Made by a program: the position numbers and the translations under genes. 37,852 nt of DNA from Victivallales bacterium (lineage in GTDB: Bacteria > Verrucomicrobiota > Lentisphaeria > Oligosphaerales > Oligosphaeraceae): NCBI GenBank assembly GCA_017548425.1, contig JAFZAB010000079.1:1-37852 (forward strand), written 5' to 3'. The notes beneath the pieces were generated by a model. That model searched no databases, was not told where the DNA came from, and worked only from the letters and a program-made list of their open reading frames with translations. Position 1 is the stretch's first letter. Each line of letters opens with the position of its first letter. This document shows, piece after piece, positions 1 through 7,995 of this stretch.

Positions 1-501
1 CTGGTCAGTGAGTCAGACAAAAAGTTGCCGATAGAAGAACCAACGGCATCAAAGTCATCAGAAAAATTGCCGATAAAAGAACCTTTGGTCTGTAAATCAG
101 ACAAAAAGTTGCCGATAGAAGAACCAACGGCATCAAAGTCATCAGAAAAATTGCCGATAAAAGAACCTTTGGTCTGTAAATCAGACAAAAAGTTGCCGAT
201 AGAAGAAAAATTACCGATTAAGATTTCTGTCCAATCATATACTCTGGCATATCGTGATAAAGGTTACAGTCATCCGACCATCCAAAATCTCAAGGCAATT
301 TATGATGATATTGAAGTGAATCAAGTCTTTGGTTCGAATTATCTTGTGAAGATACTGGAATGCTCGGAACGGACCGCACGAGGATTGTTGGCTAAATTGC
401 GGGAGATGAATGTCGTTATAACAGTAACAGGTATAGGCAAAGGCAGAGGAAAAGGCGGAGCACGCGGGATATACCGTTTTAAATATGAAAATGAAACATA
501 G
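1..501 (+). CDS. Winged-helix DNA-binding protein, C-terminal part, with tandem-repeat linker
   Basis: The frame is open from the first base, so the gene starts upstream of the window. The visible N-terminal part is a lysine/glutamate-rich linker of 14-residue units of the type LPIEEPTASKSSEK and LPIKEPLVCKSDKK, encoded by a perfect 84-bp DNA repeat. The last ~90 residues look like a winged helix-turn-helix (helix, SERTARGLLAKLREMNVV recognition-helix region, then a GKGRGKGG wing ending IYRF). This resembles the C-terminal domain of AlbA_2/RecG-like or Fic-like regulatory proteins. The function is probably DNA binding or a toxin/helicase-like accessory role, but the N-terminal catalytic part is missing so the family cannot be fixed. 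It ends 15 bp before the GH50-like gene. Confidence 0.6.
   Translation: MVSESDKKLPIEEPTASKSSEKLPIKEPLVCKSDKKLPIEEPTASKSSEKLPIKEPLVCKSDKKLPIEEKLPIKISVQSYTLAYRDKGYSHPTIQNLKAIYDDIEVNQVFGSNYLVKILECSERTARGLLAKLREMNVVITVTGIGKGRGKGGARGIYRFKYENET
25..207 (+). repeat. In-frame 84-bp perfect tandem repeat
   Basis: Two identical 84-bp units (25-108 and 109-192) are followed by a 15-bp third start (193-207). A degenerate end of a preceding unit occupies 1-24. Each unit is two related 42-bp halves encoding 14 residues apiece, so the array keeps frame. Exact identity between units implies recent slippage or recombination. Confidence 0.9.
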
Positions 502-516
502 GAGATTTAGTTACTT

Positions 517-2355
517 GTGCATAAATCAAATTTTATCATCATATTGTTTTTTGCCGTTACCTGCGTTTGTCATGGTATTTCATTGGACGATTTCGCGGCT
601 GTTTACAAGGCGAAGGCGGTGCATGAAGGGGCTAATGTTGTGCGGTTGACGTCGCCTAGTGCGGAATGGAATGCGGGGCTGGTGTGGAAAAATCCACAGG
701 GGGCGGATTTTTCGAAGGCGAAATGGCTGTCGGTCGATGTGGAGAATCTGTCGAAGACGCGGCAGGGGCGGCTGACGATGCATGTTTCCGCCGGCGGCGC
801 GGGCGGCGATTCGGGCGACCATGCGACGGCGATTTTCAAGAAGAACCGTTCCGTCAATACGGGAATCGGCCTGAATCCAGGCGAGAAAGGCACAATGAAA
901 TTGCTGCTGACGCATCCGGAAGTCTATGGTGCACCGCAAGATGCGCGTGGACCGTATGTCATTGACACGGCGCATGTCACGATGATTGAATTCAAAATGC
1001 AGTGGCCGTTTGAAGACGAATTCGACGGACTGGCAGATTTCCGGCTGTCCAACCTGCGGTTGGAAGGCGAACCGGACGCGAAACGACATGTCGATGCAGA
1101 CAAATATGTGCCATTTGTTGACAAATACGGACAATTCGTCCATGACGAATGGCCTGCGAAAGTCCATTCGGATGACGAATTGACGGCTGATTTGGCCGAT
1201 GAAATGAACCATCTTCAAGCCGCGCCGAAATCGTGGGATCGTTTTGGTGGCTGGGCCGATGGCCCGCAACTGGCGGCGACAGGCCATTTCCGCGCAGAGA
1301 AGGTGGATGGCAAATGGTGGCTCGTCACGCCGGAAGGCCATTTGTTCTTTTCTGTTGGAATCGATGTAACTCGCGTCATGACCGATATTACGGATGCCAA
1401 ACGGCATCCAAATTGGTTTCAATCCGACATTCCGGCGGACGGCAAAATGCCATTTACGATTTGGAATCTTGAGAAGACGTTCGGTAAAAAGGATTTTACG
1501 GCGGATTACTATGATCTGGTCGTCAGGCGGTTTGATTCATGGGGGCTCAATACGATTGGCAATTGGAGCGCGTCCGATTTGGCGTTGATGAGCCGCAAGC
1601 CGTATGTCATGTCCGTTCTTGAACGCGCACGTGGCGTGAAACACCATCCGAAAATCAATATCTACGATTTGGAAGATGATGGGTTTGAGGAAAATATGCG
1701 TTCGGCGATCCGCCAGCGTTTTGAAATGGACGCGGCGTTGCGCCATGCGGCGGCGGATCCGATGTGCATCGGATTTTTCATTGATAACGAATTGCAATTT
1801 CAGCGGTGGATTCCGTCCGTTGGAGGTAAAGAGAAGGCGGAAGCGGGGCTGGACTTGTATTTCCGCGTATGCAAGGAGGAACTTGCGAAGGCGGCTCCCA
1901 ACAAGCTGTATTTGGGTAGCCGTTTCGTCGGCTTCCGACAGGCGGGACTGTTGTGGCGGACGGCGGCGAAATACTGCGATGTCATCACGGTCAACGCCTA
2001 CGCCAATTCTGTCTATAACATTTCAGAGAAAATGTTCGAGGCGGGAGCGGACAAGCCATTGCTCGTCGGCGAATTCCATTTTGGCTGTCTGGATCGCGGC
2101 ATGTTCAAGGCGGGGCTAGCGCCTGTTTATGACCAAACGGAGCGTGGCCGCAGTTTTGAGCGTTTCGCGGAAGGCTGCCTGCGGCATCCGCTCATTGTCG
2201 GCTGCCATTGGTTCCAGTATCGCGACCAGCCGTTGCTTGGACGTGGCGATGGCGAAGCGTATCAGATTGGTTTCGTGGATGTGTGCGACAGGCCGTATCG
2301 CGAGCTTTGCGATGCGGCCCGTCGCTTTGGTGAAACCATGTATGGTAGCAAATAA
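517..2355 (+). CDS. Secreted GH50/beta-agarase-like glycoside hydrolase
   Basis: 612 residues. GTG start, with AGGAG 12 nt upstream overlapping the end of the previous gene. The N-terminus is a signal peptide (FIIILFFAVTCVCHG). A carbohydrate-binding/galactose-binding-like beta-sandwich spans roughly 20-185, then a clan GH-A TIM barrel from about 240. The segment GKWWLVTPEGHLFFSVGID is typical of GH50 agarase-like proteins. The presumed acid/base is E425 in FIDNE and the nucleophile E519 in VGEFHFG; both motifs match GH50. The substrate may be agarose, another beta-galactan or a host glycan. Clan assignment is firm, the exact substrate is not. Confidence 0.82.
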   Translation: MHKSNFIIILFFAVTCVCHGISLDDFAAVYKAKAVHEGANVVRLTSPSAEWNAGLVWKNPQGADFSKAKWLSVDVENLSKTRQGRLTMHVSAGGAGGDSGDHATAIFKKNRSVNTGIGLNPGEKGTMKLLLTHPEVYGAPQDARGPYVIDTAHVTMIEFKMQWPFEDEFDGLADFRLSNLRLEGEPDAKRHVDADKYVPFVDKYGQFVHDEWPAKVHSDDELTADLADEMNHLQAAPKSWDRFGGWADGPQLAATGHFRAEKVDGKWWLVTPEGHLFFSVGIDVTRVMTDITDAKRHPNWFQSDIPADGKMPFTIWNLEKTFGKKDFTADYYDLVVRRFDSWGLNTIGNWSASDLALMSRKPYVMSVLERARGVKHHPKINIYDLEDDGFEENMRSAIRQRFEMDAALRHAAADPMCIGFFIDNELQFQRWIPSVGGKEKAEAGLDLYFRVCKEELAKAAPNKLYLGSRFVGFRQAGLLWRTAAKYCDVITVNAYANSVYNISEKMFEAGADKPLLVGEFHFGCLDRGMFKAGLAPVYDQTERGRSFERFAEGCLRHPLIVGCHWFQYRDQPLLGRGDGEAYQIGFVDVCDRPYRELCDAARRFGETMYGSK

Positions 2356-2406
2356 ATGCGCAGGGCGGAGTTTGCGCATCTCATACCTGCGCATCTTTAT
2401 CCAAAA

Positions 2407-2934
2407 TCAATCCACGTAGAACACGCGGTTGGGCTTGCGCGGGGCGGCCTGCGGGCGGTCGCCGTCGATGTAGCCGACGGCGCAATGACCAATGCCTTCC
2501 CATTCGCCTTCGACACCGAGTTTCTTCAGAAGTTGTTTGTATTTATCCGTTTCGAACTCCTCTTTCGCGCGATGGATCCAGATGCTGCCGAGGCCGAGCG
2601 AATGGGCGGCGAGCAGCATGTTGCCCATGACGAGACTGCCATCGTAAACACGGATGGGGGAAGATTTTGCGGCTAATACAACCAAAATTACGGGTGCGCC
2701 GTAGAACGGATCAAAACCGTCCGGCCAACCACCAATTTTGCGATTGTCGTCCGCCAGTTCATCCCGCAGTTTCTTGTTTGTGATGGCGACGGTGATGACA
2801 GCTTGCCGGCCCATGCCGCTGGCGGCGTAGAGGCCCGCTTCGATGATCTGGTCGATGTCGTCTTTCGAGGGCATGTCCGCCTTGAATTTGCGGATGCTGC
2901 GGCGTTCTTCCATGGCTTTGATGATGTCGTTCAT
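2407..2934 (-). CDS. Nitroreductase-family flavoprotein
   Basis: 175 residues starting at MNDIIKAMEERRSIRKF. I chose this ATG because AGGAGA lies 7 nt upstream; an in-frame ATG 18 nt earlier would place that Shine-Dalgarno inside the gene. The RRSIRKF motif near the start is the FMN phosphate-binding signature of the family. The middle GSLVMGNMLLAAHSLGLGSIWI and the C-terminal GHCAVGYIDGD are also typical. It probably transfers electrons from NAD(P)H to quinones, flavins or nitro compounds via FMN. It converges on the GH50-like gene (51 bp gap) and is divergent from the rubredoxin gene, with which it may share redox regulation (inference). Confidence 0.9.
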   Translation of the reverse strand: MNDIIKAMEERRSIRKFKADMPSKDDIDQIIEAGLYAASGMGRQAVITVAITNKKLRDELADDNRKIGGWPDGFDPFYGAPVILVVLAAKSSPIRVYDGSLVMGNMLLAAHSLGLGSIWIHRAKEEFETDKYKQLLKKLGVEGEWEGIGHCAVGYIDGDRPQAAPRKPNRVFYVD

Positions 2935-3022
2935 GGTGCGATCTCCTGTCATTGGGTTTTTGTGGGCTTACATCGAAGAAAATCAATATGTTATATGTTT
3001 GCATTTAAATGTAACATTTCTT

Positions 3023-3035
3023 TTGACGACGTCAA
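3023..3035. promoter_or_regulatory. Short dyad in nitroreductase/rubredoxin divergent region
   Basis: TTGACG-A-CGTCAA is a 13-bp dyad in the 243-bp gap between the divergent nitroreductase and rubredoxin genes. It could be an operator or overlap a -35 element. No matching -10 box was convincing. Confidence 0.3.
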
Positions 3036-3177
3036 GAGGCGGAGGCTTCCTTTGAAAACTTCGCATTGGGAAAATATGGATGCATCATTATATTATAAGC
3101 GGCGATATCATTTGCTCAAATGAAGACGAATCGCGGAAAGAGATTGCAACCCATTGTAAAACAAGAGGAAGACCATC

Positions 3178-3348
3178 ATGAAGAAGTACGTTTGCGAAAT
3201 CTGCGGCTATGTGTATGATCCTGAAAAGGGCGATCCCGAACACGACATTCCGGCCGGAACGCCGTTTGAAAAGCTACCCGATGACTGGACCTGCCCCGAA
3301 TGCGGTGTCGGCAAAGACGAATTCAAGCCTGAAGACGAAAAAGAATAA
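3178..3348 (+). CDS. Rubredoxin
   Basis: 56 residues, [10 protein letters not shown] to the acidic tail PEDEKE. It has the two CxxCG knuckles (C6/C9 and C39/C42) that bind one iron, plus the conserved aromatic and proline residues (Y4, W37, P40). The length is exactly that of classical anaerobe rubredoxins. AGAGGAAG precedes the ATG at normal spacing. It is a one-electron cytoplasmic carrier, commonly serving rubrerythrin-type or flavodiiron oxygen and peroxide detoxification in anaerobes. It stands alone and divergent from the nitroreductase. Confidence 0.97.
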   Translation: MKKYVCEICGYVYDPEKGDPEHDIPAGTPFEKLPDDWTCPECGVGKDEFKPEDEKE

Positions 3349-3351
3349 GGA

Positions 3352-3405
3352 ACCACGAATGGACACGAATGGACACGAATGTTCATTTTTGTCCACTGAA
3401 TACAT
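3352..3405. repeat. Dispersed intergenic repeat, copy 1
   Basis: Begins ACCACGAATGG, contains two GGACACGAAT 10-mers and ends TTTGTCCACTGAATACAT. It recurs at 3576-3619. It lies immediately after the rubredoxin stop in a 293-bp gene-free gap (3349-3641). Such units are, to my knowledge, frequent between genes in Lentisphaerota/Verrucomicrobiota-type genomes. The rest of the gap (3406-3575) holds no gene I can support. Confidence 0.75.
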
Positions 3406-3575
3406 GGAAGAAACGGAATGCCTCGCAGACGTCGGCCATGGTTCTGGGGAGTTTGCTGACAATATGTGATTTTGATCAAGGGAGAATCGGGAGGGCCTCC
3501 GTCTGCTCGGCGGTTCGTCACGCTTCGCGCAAGTGGAAATAACGTCGTGCGGAAGCTCTTTACGCAAGAGTTTTT

Positions 3576-3619
3576 ACCACGAATGGACGCGAATGTTCAT
3601 TTTTGTCCACTGAATACAT
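3576..3619. repeat. Dispersed intergenic repeat, copy 2
   Basis: Same element as 3352-3405 but with one fewer 10-bp unit and one substitution (GGACGCGAAT). It ends in the identical TTTGTCCACTGAATACAT. Copies are direct repeats about 220 bp apart. Confidence 0.75.
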
Positions 3620-3621
3620 AG

Positions 3622-3668
3622 AGAAAACAAAAGCCTTGCTGTCAGATTGTCTGCTGCGGGGCTTTTTT
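3622..3668 (-). terminator. Probable intrinsic terminator of the bEBP gene
   Basis: On the minus strand an AAAAGCC arm overlapping the 3' end of the coding region pairs with GGCTTTT beyond the stop. A small inner CAGA/TCTG hairpin sits inside, and the outer arm is followed by a T-rich run (GGCTTTTGTTTTC). The loop is long, so the prediction is moderate. Confidence 0.4.
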
Positions 3669-5207
3669 CTTGCATTCAGCATTGTCAAGGTATTTTTTGA
3701 CAGTGCGTCGATCCATACCAGAGGCTTTTGCGGTAGCGAGCACGCTGCCATGGCGTTTGTGGAGGGCGACGATATAACGTGAAAGCAGTTCGTCCACCGT
3801 CATATTGCAATGGTTGAAGAAGGCTTCGTTGTCCGTGGCAGGGCTGATTCGATTGGTCGTCATCGGTGTGTAATCGCCTCGTATCAGGAGATTTCGGAGG
3901 CATTGCTCCAATTCGCGGACATTGCCCGGCCATGGGTAGTCCATGCCGAGATGACGGATGATCCAGTCGCTGCATTGGGAGGCGAAATCGACGGCGTCCT
4001 GTCCGTCCAGAATGCGTTTTGCGAGAATGATGACAAATTGGCGCAATTCATCTTCCTGACCATCGATCAGCGTGCGGAGCGGGGCGGTATGGATGGTGTC
4101 CGAACAAATTCGGAAGAGAAGGTCCTGTCGGAATTTACCGCATCGACAGGCTTCTTGCAGATCAATGTTCGACGCGGCGATGATTTTGCCTTCGAAAGAG
4201 ATCGGCGTGGTGTCGCCAATTCGTTGGAACTGCCTGGTTTGCAATAGTCTCAATAATTTTGCCTGCGTTTCGATACTGACATCTCCGATTTCATCCAGGA
4301 AGATGCAACCATGAGTCTGGCAGGTTTCAAAATGGCCATGACGTTCGCGGATGGCTCCCGTGAAGGCGCCTTTCGCGTGGCCGAACAGCTCCGATTCGAC
4401 GAGCGACTGCGGCATGGCGGAAAGCTGCACGGGATGGAAGCAGTTGAGATAGAATTCTTCAAATCGCATCGTCTTGGGATCGAACGGGATGAATTGTGAA
4501 AAGGCGATGGCCCGCGCGACCAGTTCTTTTCCCGTGCCGGATTCGCCTGTTATCAGCGTCGTGATCGTGTCCATTTTCGTGAACAGCTGGCGGTAGTAGC
4601 GATAAAGATCGCAGGTGAAAATGGACTGCCAGATGGCGGTGCGCAGGTTGGCGGCGGCCATCGTGCCGCCTGCAATGAAATCGAAAATGTAGTTGAACGC
4701 GCGGTGGATCTGGTGGAAAAGCGCGAAAATCTCCTCCGGACGGAAGATGCTCGGATACGGGCGGTTAGGCAAGAGAATGACACGGTTGAAATCATCGTTG
4801 AAATCATCGTACAGCTGGGCGTTTTCCGTTTCGGCGGCCGTACCGAGATAGATGTTGTCGGTCATGGGGGTGTTGTATTTCCCGAACAGCCAGTAGAGGG
4901 CGAGCATGTCCCAATCATCGAGAAGCGTCTTGTCGGCGGTCACCATGACGTCCGGCCATTTCGCCAATCCCTTCTTGACGAGATGGTTGCAGAGATTGAA
5001 AATCGCAGGAAGGTTTTTGTTGACGGACAATTCACCGTTGAGGCTATGCCAGACTTGGTAAAGGCCTATGTGCTTGCGGCCGAGCAACTTCTTCTCAATT
5101 TCCGTCCGCTCTGCGGAAAACGGGCTGGTGAAGACCAATTTACCGACAAGCTTGATCTGCGCCATTTCCGTTTGGCTGAAGAGCGTTTGCGTTTTGCCGT
5201 TTTTCAT
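3642..5207 (-). CDS. Sigma-54-dependent transcriptional activator (bEBP)
   Basis: 521 residues, with AGGCAGG just upstream of the ATG. Residues 1-~200 form a sensor region I do not recognise; it is not a receiver, GAF or PAS domain by obvious motifs. Residues ~200-430 are the AAA+ domain: Walker A GESGTGKE (221-228), the sigma-54 contact loop GAFTGA (280-285) and Walker B IFLDEIGDV. The C-terminal MDRRTVKKYLDNA is a Fis-type helix-turn-helix. An intact GAFTGA means it should genuinely remodel sigma-54 holoenzyme. It is divergent from the acyltransferase gene at 5458, whose upstream region carries a perfect -24/-12 promoter. I infer that gene is its target and that the dyad at 5235-5279 is its binding site. 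Confidence 0.92.
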   Translation of the reverse strand: MKNGKTQTLFSQTEMAQIKLVGKLVFTSPFSAERTEIEKKLLGRKHIGLYQVWHSLNGELSVNKNLPAIFNLCNHLVKKGLAKWPDVMVTADKTLLDDWDMLALYWLFGKYNTPMTDNIYLGTAAETENAQLYDDFNDDFNRVILLPNRPYPSIFRPEEIFALFHQIHRAFNYIFDFIAGGTMAAANLRTAIWQSIFTCDLYRYYRQLFTKMDTITTLITGESGTGKELVARAIAFSQFIPFDPKTMRFEEFYLNCFHPVQLSAMPQSLVESELFGHAKGAFTGAIRERHGHFETCQTHGCIFLDEIGDVSIETQAKLLRLLQTRQFQRIGDTTPISFEGKIIAASNIDLQEACRCGKFRQDLLFRICSDTIHTAPLRTLIDGQEDELRQFVIILAKRILDGQDAVDFASQCSDWIIRHLGMDYPWPGNVRELEQCLRNLLIRGDYTPMTTNRISPATDNEAFFNHCNMTVDELLSRYIVALHKRHGSVLATAKASGMDRRTVKKYLDNAECKKKAPQQTI

Positions 5208-5234
5208 ATCCTGCCTGAACTATTTATGGTTGTT

Positions 5235-5279
5235 AATTGTACAAAAATACACATTAATATATACATAAAATGTACAATT
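5235..5279. promoter_or_regulatory. Paired TGTACA dyads, candidate enhancer (UAS) for the bEBP
   Basis: AATTGTACA at 5235-5243 is mirrored by TGTACAATT at 5271-5279. Each arm holds the self-complementary TGTACA, with centres about 33 bp apart (roughly three helical turns). The pair lies about 110-155 bp upstream of the -24 element, the usual distance for bEBP enhancer sites. It also lies 28-72 bp upstream of the activator's own start codon, which would allow autoregulation. Confidence 0.5.
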
Positions 5280-5388
5280 CAAGAAAACAAATGGCAGAAA
5301 TCCCAATAGTCGTCATGAATGGTATTTTGTTTTAATATATTGAAAATAAGTATGATATATTGAATGTCAGTCTCATCCTTTTGAATTG

Positions 5389-5404
5389 TGGCATTGATTT
5401 TGCT
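5389..5404 (+). promoter_or_regulatory. Sigma-54 (-24/-12) promoter
   Basis: TGGCAT-N5-TTGCT, with the invariant GG at 5390-5391 and GC at 5402-5403 at exact sigma-54 spacing. It predicts transcription starting near 5415, about 43 nt before the ATG of the acyltransferase gene. The neighbouring divergent gene encodes a GAFTGA-containing activator, which strongly supports the call. Confidence 0.8.
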
Positions 5405-5457
5405 TATACCATAATATAAGAAACATCACCGCTAAACGACAAAGGAAGGATTGAACA

Positions 5458-7938
5458 ATGAAATGGTTATCATATGCAGACAAGACGGCGCTTGTCAGTG
5501 GAGACCGCCGCATCAGCTACGGACAGCTCATCGGCATGGTCCGTCGTACAGGCGAGAAGATGTCGGAGTTCAGCAAGCGTGGCGACCGCATCGCCATCAT
5601 CGGCGCGAATTCGCCCGAATGGGTGCTCGCCCTCTATTCGATCTGGAACATTCATGCGACGGTCGTGCCGATCGATTTCATGTCCACGCCGGAGGAAGTG
5701 GCATACATTCTTGACGACTGCACGCCGACGGTCATCTGGTGCGATACGAAGACGCGTGAGAAGACGGAACAGGCCTTGGCGTTGATGAAAAAGGAGCATC
5801 CCGCCGTCATGGCATTGGAGTCACTGGCGGATTGCGATACGACGGAAAGCAAGGACTGCGAAGGCGTCGGCGAAAGCGATGATTCCGAACTGGCGATGAT
5901 CATCTACACGTCCGGAACGACCGGTTCGCCGAAAGGCGTCATGTTGACGTTTGAAAACCTCCGTTCAAACACGGAGGCCTGCTCCACGCAGATTGAAGTG
6001 TTCATTCCGGACGACCGCGTCATGGTCATTCTGCCGTTGCACCATGCCTATCCGTTGATGGCGAGCGTCGTCATGCCGATGTCCATCAACGCGATGGCGG
6101 TATTCGCGCAGGACATGACGGCGGAATCCATCATGAAGGCGCTGAAGGACAACCAGGCGACGTTCATCGTCGGTGTCCCGCGACTTTTGGAATTGTTCCG
6201 CAATGCGTTGATGCGCAAAGTCACGGCGACATTGCTTGGACGAATCATGTATCGAATTAGCGCGGCCTGCGGCTCGCTCAAGCTTTCCCGCATCATCTTC
6301 AAGAAGGTGCAGGACGCCTTTGGAGGCCATATGCGATATATCTCCTCCGGTGGCGCGGCGAACGACCCGCAGGTCACGCGTGATTATTATGCCCTTGGTT
6401 TCCAATTGCTTGAAGGCTATGGCATGACGGAAACAGCGCCGATGATCTCCTTCACACCGCCTGGTCGCTACAAGCCCGGCTCCCCCGGCAAGCCCATCCC
6501 CTGCAATGAAGTGAAAATCGTGGACGGCGAAGTGATGGTCCGCGGAAAGAACGTCATGAAAGGCTATTACAACAAGCCACAGGAGACGGCGGAGGCGCTG
6601 ACGGCGGACGGATGGCTGCATACGGGCGATTTGGGCTACATCGACGAAGACGGCTTCCTCTTCCTGACGGGCCGCAGCAAGGAGCTGATCATCCTTGGCA
6701 ACGGGAAGAACATCAGCCCGACGGAAATCGAGCAGAAACTCATGGACATGTCGGACGGGCTGTTCGGAGAATGCGCCCTCACCGACGACGGCCACAATCT
6801 CATAGCGTTGCTCGTGCCGGACATGGACGCCATCGCCGAAAAGGGCATCGTCAACATTCGGCAGACCATCATGGACGTGGTCATCGAGCCGTACAACGAA
6901 ACGGCGCCGTCGTACAAACGGATTGCGGATATCATCATCCGCAACACGCCGCTGCCGCGGACACGGCTCGGCAAACTGCGCCGCCACATCATCCGTCAGG
7001 AACTGGCCGCCGCCGCGCGCGGCGAGGCCGTGAATGACGGCAAAGCCGCCGAGCCAGCGCCTGATACGAAGACGTATCGCGGCGTGGTCGCCTGCATTGA
7101 GAAAATCGCCGGACGGGCCATTGGGCCGGATGAGCATTTCGAATTGGATCTGGGCATGGATTCGCTGGCGAAGATGAATCTGCTCAGTTCGCTGTCCGCT
7201 GATTTGGGCGTGTCGCTGCAGGTGGAAACGCTTGCGAAGCATCCGACAGCGCGGTCGTTGTCTGAGGCGATTGACGCAGGCGGCGACGTTGTCGCCGCCG
7301 CGCCTTCTAAGAAATACGAACTGCCGAAGACGGGATGCACGCATGGCCTCTATCGGCTGTGCTCAAAGGCTTTTCTGCATTGCATTTCCAAGACGGAAAT
7401 TACTGGAAAAGAGAATATTCCAGACGGCCCATGCATCTTCGCACCGAACCACCAGAGCTCTCTGGACGCGTTCTATCTCAGCGCCGCCATGGACGCGAAA
7501 CGCTTCCATGATACCTATTATTATGCGATCTCCAAATTCGTCGATGGGCCGATCAGCGGTTATCTTGCACGGCACCACAACGTCGTCGCCATGGAGCTCA
7601 ACGGCGATTTGCGGGAATCCATCGGTCTGCTGGAGTCGGCGTTGAAGGACGGAAAATCCGTCGCCATCTTCCCCGAAGGGACGCGCAGCATGGATGGTTC
7701 GATGGGTGAATTCCATCTGACATTTGCGCAAATGGCTGTCAACACGAAAGTTCCTGTCGTGCCCGTCGTCATCGACGGTGCATTCGATGTTCTGCCGCGC
7801 GGGAAGAGTTTCCCGACGTTTGGCAAGACGGTGAAACTCACCTTCCTGCCGCCAATCACGCCAGATGCGAACATGACGGCTGAAGGGATTTGCCGCGAGA
7901 CGAAAGAGAAAATCCAGAACCATCTCGGCAAGAAATAA
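5458..7938 (+). CDS. AMP-dependent acyl-activating enzyme - acyl carrier domain - PlsC acyltransferase fusion
   Basis: 826 residues, ATG preceded by AAGGAAGGA. Residues ~1-500 are an acyl-CoA/acyl-ACP synthetase, with the phosphate-binding loop YTSGTTGSPKG from Y150 and the conserved GYGMTETAP and DGWLHTGDLG motifs. Residues ~535-615 are a carrier domain with the phosphopantetheine serine S569 in LGMDSL. The C-terminus is a lysophospholipid acyltransferase with NHxxxxD (H665, D670) and FPEGTR (738-743). The same activities occur in E. coli Aas, but there the acyltransferase comes first and no carrier is built in. Likely role: load a free fatty acid onto its own carrier and transfer it to a lysophospholipid at the inner membrane. 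The divergent bEBP and sigma-54 promoter suggest induction by a specific signal. Confidence 0.9.
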   Translation: MKWLSYADKTALVSGDRRISYGQLIGMVRRTGEKMSEFSKRGDRIAIIGANSPEWVLALYSIWNIHATVVPIDFMSTPEEVAYILDDCTPTVIWCDTKTREKTEQALALMKKEHPAVMALESLADCDTTESKDCEGVGESDDSELAMIIYTSGTTGSPKGVMLTFENLRSNTEACSTQIEVFIPDDRVMVILPLHHAYPLMASVVMPMSINAMAVFAQDMTAESIMKALKDNQATFIVGVPRLLELFRNALMRKVTATLLGRIMYRISAACGSLKLSRIIFKKVQDAFGGHMRYISSGGAANDPQVTRDYYALGFQLLEGYGMTETAPMISFTPPGRYKPGSPGKPIPCNEVKIVDGEVMVRGKNVMKGYYNKPQETAEALTADGWLHTGDLGYIDEDGFLFLTGRSKELIILGNGKNISPTEIEQKLMDMSDGLFGECALTDDGHNLIALLVPDMDAIAEKGIVNIRQTIMDVVIEPYNETAPSYKRIADIIIRNTPLPRTRLGKLRRHIIRQELAAAARGEAVNDGKAAEPAPDTKTYRGVVACIEKIAGRAIGPDEHFELDLGMDSLAKMNLLSSLSADLGVSLQVETLAKHPTARSLSEAIDAGGDVVAAAPSKKYELPKTGCTHGLYRLCSKAFLHCISKTEITGKENIPDGPCIFAPNHQSSLDAFYLSAAMDAKRFHDTYYYAISKFVDGPISGYLARHHNVVAMELNGDLRESIGLLESALKDGKSVAIFPEGTRSMDGSMGEFHLTFAQMAVNTKVPVVPVVIDGAFDVLPRGKSFPTFGKTVKLTFLPPITPDANMTAEGICRETKEKIQNHLGKK

Positions 7939-7959
7939 AAAGCCTTCAGGCAAAGACGG

Positions 7960-7995
7960 GCCGCTTCCGATGATTCAGGAGGCGGCTTGTTTTGT
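7960..7995 (+). terminator. Intrinsic terminator after the acyltransferase gene
   Basis: GCCGCTTCC (7960-7968) pairs with GGAGGCGGC (7978-7986), with one G-U pair and a 9-nt loop, followed by TTGTTTTGTT. It sits 21 bp after the stop codon and overlaps the 3' end of the convergent symporter gene. Confidence 0.6.

Noticed and set aside
25..207. Repeat array that might be taken for a CRISPR
   Set aside because: Units are contiguous and in frame with no unique spacers, so it is a coding tandem repeat.
580..1422. 280-codon minus-strand open frame opposite GH50-like gene
   Set aside because: Antisense shadow with no coding signature.
5965..7344. 459-codon minus-strand open frame opposite the acyltransferase gene
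   Set aside because: Low-complexity arginine/histidine-rich translation antisense to a convincing three-domain protein.
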